Source of the DNA: Ahrensia sp. R2A130 | Lineage (GTDB): Bacteria; Pseudomonadota; Alphaproteobacteria; Rhizobiales; Rhizobiaceae | Direction: 5' to 3' | DNA length: 64,000 nucleotides | NCBI RefSeq assembly: GCF_000179775.1 | Contig: NZ_AEEB01000020.1 | Coordinates: 1-64,000, forward strand | Notes under the pieces: generated by a model | Told to the model about the DNA's origin: nothing | The model's database searches: none | Seen by the model: the letters and a program-made list of their open reading frames with translations, nothing else | In this document: positions 61,870 through 64,000 of the stretch, in pieces | How positions within the stretch are numbered: position 1 is the first letter of the stretch | How the letters are laid out: each line of letters begins with the position of its first letter | Position numbers and translations under genes: made by a program

Positions 61870-63677
61870 GCGTTGAGGCTAACCCAGAGCGCACAGGCTT
61901 TGAACGGATAGAGCGACACCCGGCCAGCTGGTGGCGGCGCAGGCATTGGTGGATGGAGCAACGTGGCGTCCGGCTTTGGAGCGGCATGGTGCTGTTCGTC
62001 TATGTCACGTCCCATCTGTTCAACCACATGCTTGGTCTTTGGTCGATTGCGGCCATGGAAGGTTGGCTTTCCATTGTACAGCAAATCTGGCGGTCGTGGC
62101 CTGGCTCAGTGGCAATCTACGGCTCACTTATAGCCCATACCGGCACGTCACTTTGGACGGTCTACGCGCGTCGCTCCATGCGGATGAAACCTTCAGAGTG
62201 GCTGCAGCTCGCGCTGGGACTCGCCATCCCCTTCCTGCTGCTCACCCACGTTATGGGCACGCGCTACGCGCACGAATTCTACGGCATTCGTGACAGCTAT
62301 TCCTATGTGCTGATGTCGACTTTCGTTTTCGATTACGTGGCGGGCTGGATGGATGCGGCAGGGCTGGTCGCGGCGTGGCTGCACGGATGTATAGGATTGT
62401 ATTTCTGGGTGCGGTTAAAGCCATGGTTCACCCGCAAGGTTGCTGATGTGGGACTGGTGCTTGCTACGCTTTGGCCCCTGCTGGCGCTGGGCGGTTTCCT
62501 CTCCGCTGGTCGGGCGATCATTCCGCTGTCGCAAGACGGCGAGTATATGGGGGAGTATTACGAGCGGTTGCGGTGGCCTGATGACGAAATGCTGGCCAGC
62601 CTTTTCGGAGACATAAGCAACACCCGTTGGGTGTTGGGTGCCGTTATTATATCGCTGGTTATTGCCCGTATCGCCCGCACGATCGCAGACCGCCGGCGCG
62701 AACGGGTGCGTATCGGCTATGTGGACGGTCCCGATGTGGTTGAAACGCGCGGGCCGAACCTGCTGGAAATCAGCCGTATGGCCGGTGTTCCCCATGCCAG
62801 TGTGTGCGGCGGACGTGGCCGTTGTTCCACCTGCCGTGTGCGCGTGGTGGAAAACGATATGCCGCTGCCTCCGCCGGATGAAAACGAGGCCCGTGTGTTG
62901 TCGCGTATCCGCGCTGAAAGCGACGTGCGCCTTGCCTGCCAGTTGCGCCCGCAAGGCAAGATGCGCGTGTTGCGCCTCTTACCATCCGACACTTCCATTC
63001 GCGCAGCTGCACGACAGGAAAGCTGGTCATCGGGCCGTGAGCAAACGGTAACGGTCATGTTCGCTGATCTTCGCAATTTTACGGCCACCGCAGAAAAGCG
63101 CCTGCCCTTCGATGTGGTCTATCTCATCAATCAGTTCAGCCGTGCCATGGGCGAGGCGGTGGAAGCTGAAGGCGGTCGCATCGACAAGTTTCTTGGCGAC
63201 GGGTTCATGGCTATCTTTGGGATCGAAACCACGGCTGCCAAAGGTGCACGAGGTTCCGTGGACGCTGCGGCTGCCATGATGGCTGCGCTAAAAGATTTGA
63301 ACGATAGGTTGGCAAGTGACCTCGACCAACCGCTGCGCATGGGCATCGGCCTGCATACAGGTTCGGTAATTCTGGGCGACATGGGTTATGGCTCGTCGCG
63401 GGGGCTGACCGCCATCGGCGATGTGGTAAACACTGCCAGCCGGTTGGAAGCCGCCACCAAAACAGAAGGCTGCGTGCTTTGTGTTTCTGCCGTGACCACA
63501 AAGCTTGCGGGCGTAGCGCCGTCGCCCGCCACCCGACGCGAAATTCAGGTGCGCGGACGCGACGAACCTGTCATTATTCACGCCATCGACGATCCCGCCG
63601 TTCTGGTCGCAAATTCGGCTGAATCATCACCCAATTTTACCCAATCCGCTGAAGTTCAAGAGGAAATAGCTCCATGA
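61866..63677 (+). CDS. CyaC-like cyclase with haem-type anchor and [2Fe-2S] domain
   Basis: A 603-residue protein, GTG start overlapping the previous stop by 4 bp. Residues 35-275 have about six helices with His residues spaced as in succinate dehydrogenase cytochrome b (SHLFNHMLGLW, LLTHVMGTRYAHEF, AAWLHGCIGLYF). Residues ~275-370 form a ferredoxin domain with SVCGGRGRCSTCRVRV and a fourth Cys in RLACQLRPQG. The class IIIb cyclase domain follows with MFADLRNFTA, KFLGDGFMAIFG and GDVVNTASRLEAA, so catalytic Asn and Arg are complete. It matches the layout of Sinorhizobium CyaC, a quinone-responsive cyclase. Redox control of cNMP synthesis is inferred. Confidence 0.92.
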   Translation: MSVEANPERTGFERIERHPASWWRRRHWWMEQRGVRLWSGMVLFVYVTSHLFNHMLGLWSIAAMEGWLSIVQQIWRSWPGSVAIYGSLIAHTGTSLWTVYARRSMRMKPSEWLQLALGLAIPFLLLTHVMGTRYAHEFYGIRDSYSYVLMSTFVFDYVAGWMDAAGLVAAWLHGCIGLYFWVRLKPWFTRKVADVGLVLATLWPLLALGGFLSAGRAIIPLSQDGEYMGEYYERLRWPDDEMLASLFGDISNTRWVLGAVIISLVIARIARTIADRRRERVRIGYVDGPDVVETRGPNLLEISRMAGVPHASVCGGRGRCSTCRVRVVENDMPLPPPDENEARVLSRIRAESDVRLACQLRPQGKMRVLRLLPSDTSIRAAARQESWSSGREQTVTVMFADLRNFTATAEKRLPFDVVYLINQFSRAMGEAVEAEGGRIDKFLGDGFMAIFGIETTAAKGARGSVDAAAAMMAALKDLNDRLASDLDQPLRMGIGLHTGSVILGDMGYGSSRGLTAIGDVVNTASRLEAATKTEGCVLCVSAVTTKLAGVAPSPATRREIQVRGRDEPVIIHAIDDPAVLVANSAESSPNFTQSAEVQEEIAP

Positions 63678-64000
63678 CACTGCGCCTTGTTAAAGCCTGC
63701 GCTGCCGCCGCCCTGCAGGCGGCCACCATTGCTCTTCCTGTTGTGGGTACAGGCTTTGTGGCCCTGTTTGCCAGCACGATGCCTGCTATGGCGGCCTGTG
63801 ATGACAAGCCTCAAGCGGAAGTGGATTGGTCCAACTGCCGCAAGAGAAATGTGATCCTGTCCGGCTACAATTTCTCACTCGCCAATCTCAACCAGACCGA
63901 TCTGTTCGGTTCCGATCTGCGGGACGTCAAATTCGACGGCGCGGACATGACCAAGTCCATTCTCACCCGCGCTAATCTTTCTAATTCTTCGTTGAAAGGC
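63674..64000 (+). CDS. Exported pentapeptide-repeat protein (cut by window end)
   Basis: Starts ATG 63674 inside the stop of the cyclase gene (ATGA overlap) and runs off the window after 109 codons. Signal segment (AAALQAATIALPVVGTGFVA, then FASTMPAMA-A) is followed by CDDKPQAEVDWSNCRKRNVI and by pentapeptide units: LANLNQTDLFGSDLRDVKF, FDGADMTKSILTRANLSNSS. These build right-handed beta helices. Likely periplasmic. Its coupling to the cyclase operon suggests a role in the same pathway, of unknown kind. Confidence 0.85.
   Translation, partial: MTLRLVKACAAAALQAATIALPVVGTGFVALFASTMPAMAACDDKPQAEVDWSNCRKRNVILSGYNFSLANLNQTDLFGSDLRDVKFDGADMTKSILTRANLSNSSLKG

Overview
The window looks like chromosomal DNA of an alphaproteobacterium of the Hyphomicrobiales (Rhizobiales) type. 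This rests on gene content and order: a Mur/Fur-like regulator without the CxxC zinc pair followed by plsC-miaB-phoH-ybeY-corC-recR, glnD-murJ-trpS on the opposite strand, class IIIb adenylate cyclases resembling rhizobial CyaC, and a form II CO-dehydrogenase-like coxSLM. The genus cannot be fixed from sequence alone. I see no rRNA, tRNA, CRISPR array, prophage or complete insertion sequence.

Layout. 1-5 kb: a GT2 glycosyltransferase, a PilZ/J-domain protein, an FAH-family hydrolase, GDP-mannose synthesis (manC) and an overlapping LysR regulator. 5.3-7.1 kb: YceI and a cytochrome b561-YceI fusion. 7.2-12.3 kb: transglutaminase, ATP-grasp, alpha-E, transglutaminase and Anbu proteasome-like peptidase, a known association thought to make and break peptide modifications. 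12.3-16.5 kb: an orphan double ABC ATPase, SlyX, a small GNAT protein, pirin and BenE. 16.5-22.7 kb: the seven-gene fur-to-recR operon. 22.9-33 kb: PII signalling (glnD), lipid II flippase (murJ), trpS, a 2OG oxygenase family protein, a lone Flp pilin, UspA, a LysE exporter, an Nfu-type Fe-S protein, tsaB and rimI. 33-36.1 kb: a D-amino-acid block (D-amino acid aminotransferase, DgcA-like and DgcN-like). 36.2-36.9 kb: an AT-rich GIY-YIG gene. 37-45 kb: a PHA-granule protein, coxSLM, an RsmC-like methyltransferase, a DUF2799-like lipoprotein and a patatin lipoprotein. 45-48.3 kb: a low-GC island with a strongly structured non-coding stretch, a 48-residue membrane peptide and a 747-residue HTH plus STAND-like protein. 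48.6-53.2 kb: pnp and rpsO, separated by a HEPN-like gene and a hydrolase. 53.5-55.8 kb: a PagL-like outer-membrane protein, a DUF421 protein and a GH25 lysozyme lipoprotein.

56.1-64 kb holds the most striking unit. It is a tightly packed plus-strand operon encoding a very large ABC-exporter-fold protein with a wrecked ATPase site and a roughly 290-residue insertion, a cyclic-nucleotide-binding protein without DNA-binding domain, a metallo-beta-lactamase-fold hydrolase, two membrane class IIIb cyclases (one with a haem-type anchor and a ferredoxin domain) and an exported pentapeptide-repeat protein cut by the window edge. I read it as a candidate self-contained cyclic-nucleotide circuit: synthesis, sensing, perhaps hydrolysis, and a membrane output.

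The window is also peppered with ten copies of an intergenic repeat (about 75-100 bp). It is built of two or three small hairpins whose stem sequences change while pairing is kept, followed by a conserved tail TGCGTGAGCGCAAA or CAGCGTGAGCGCAAA.
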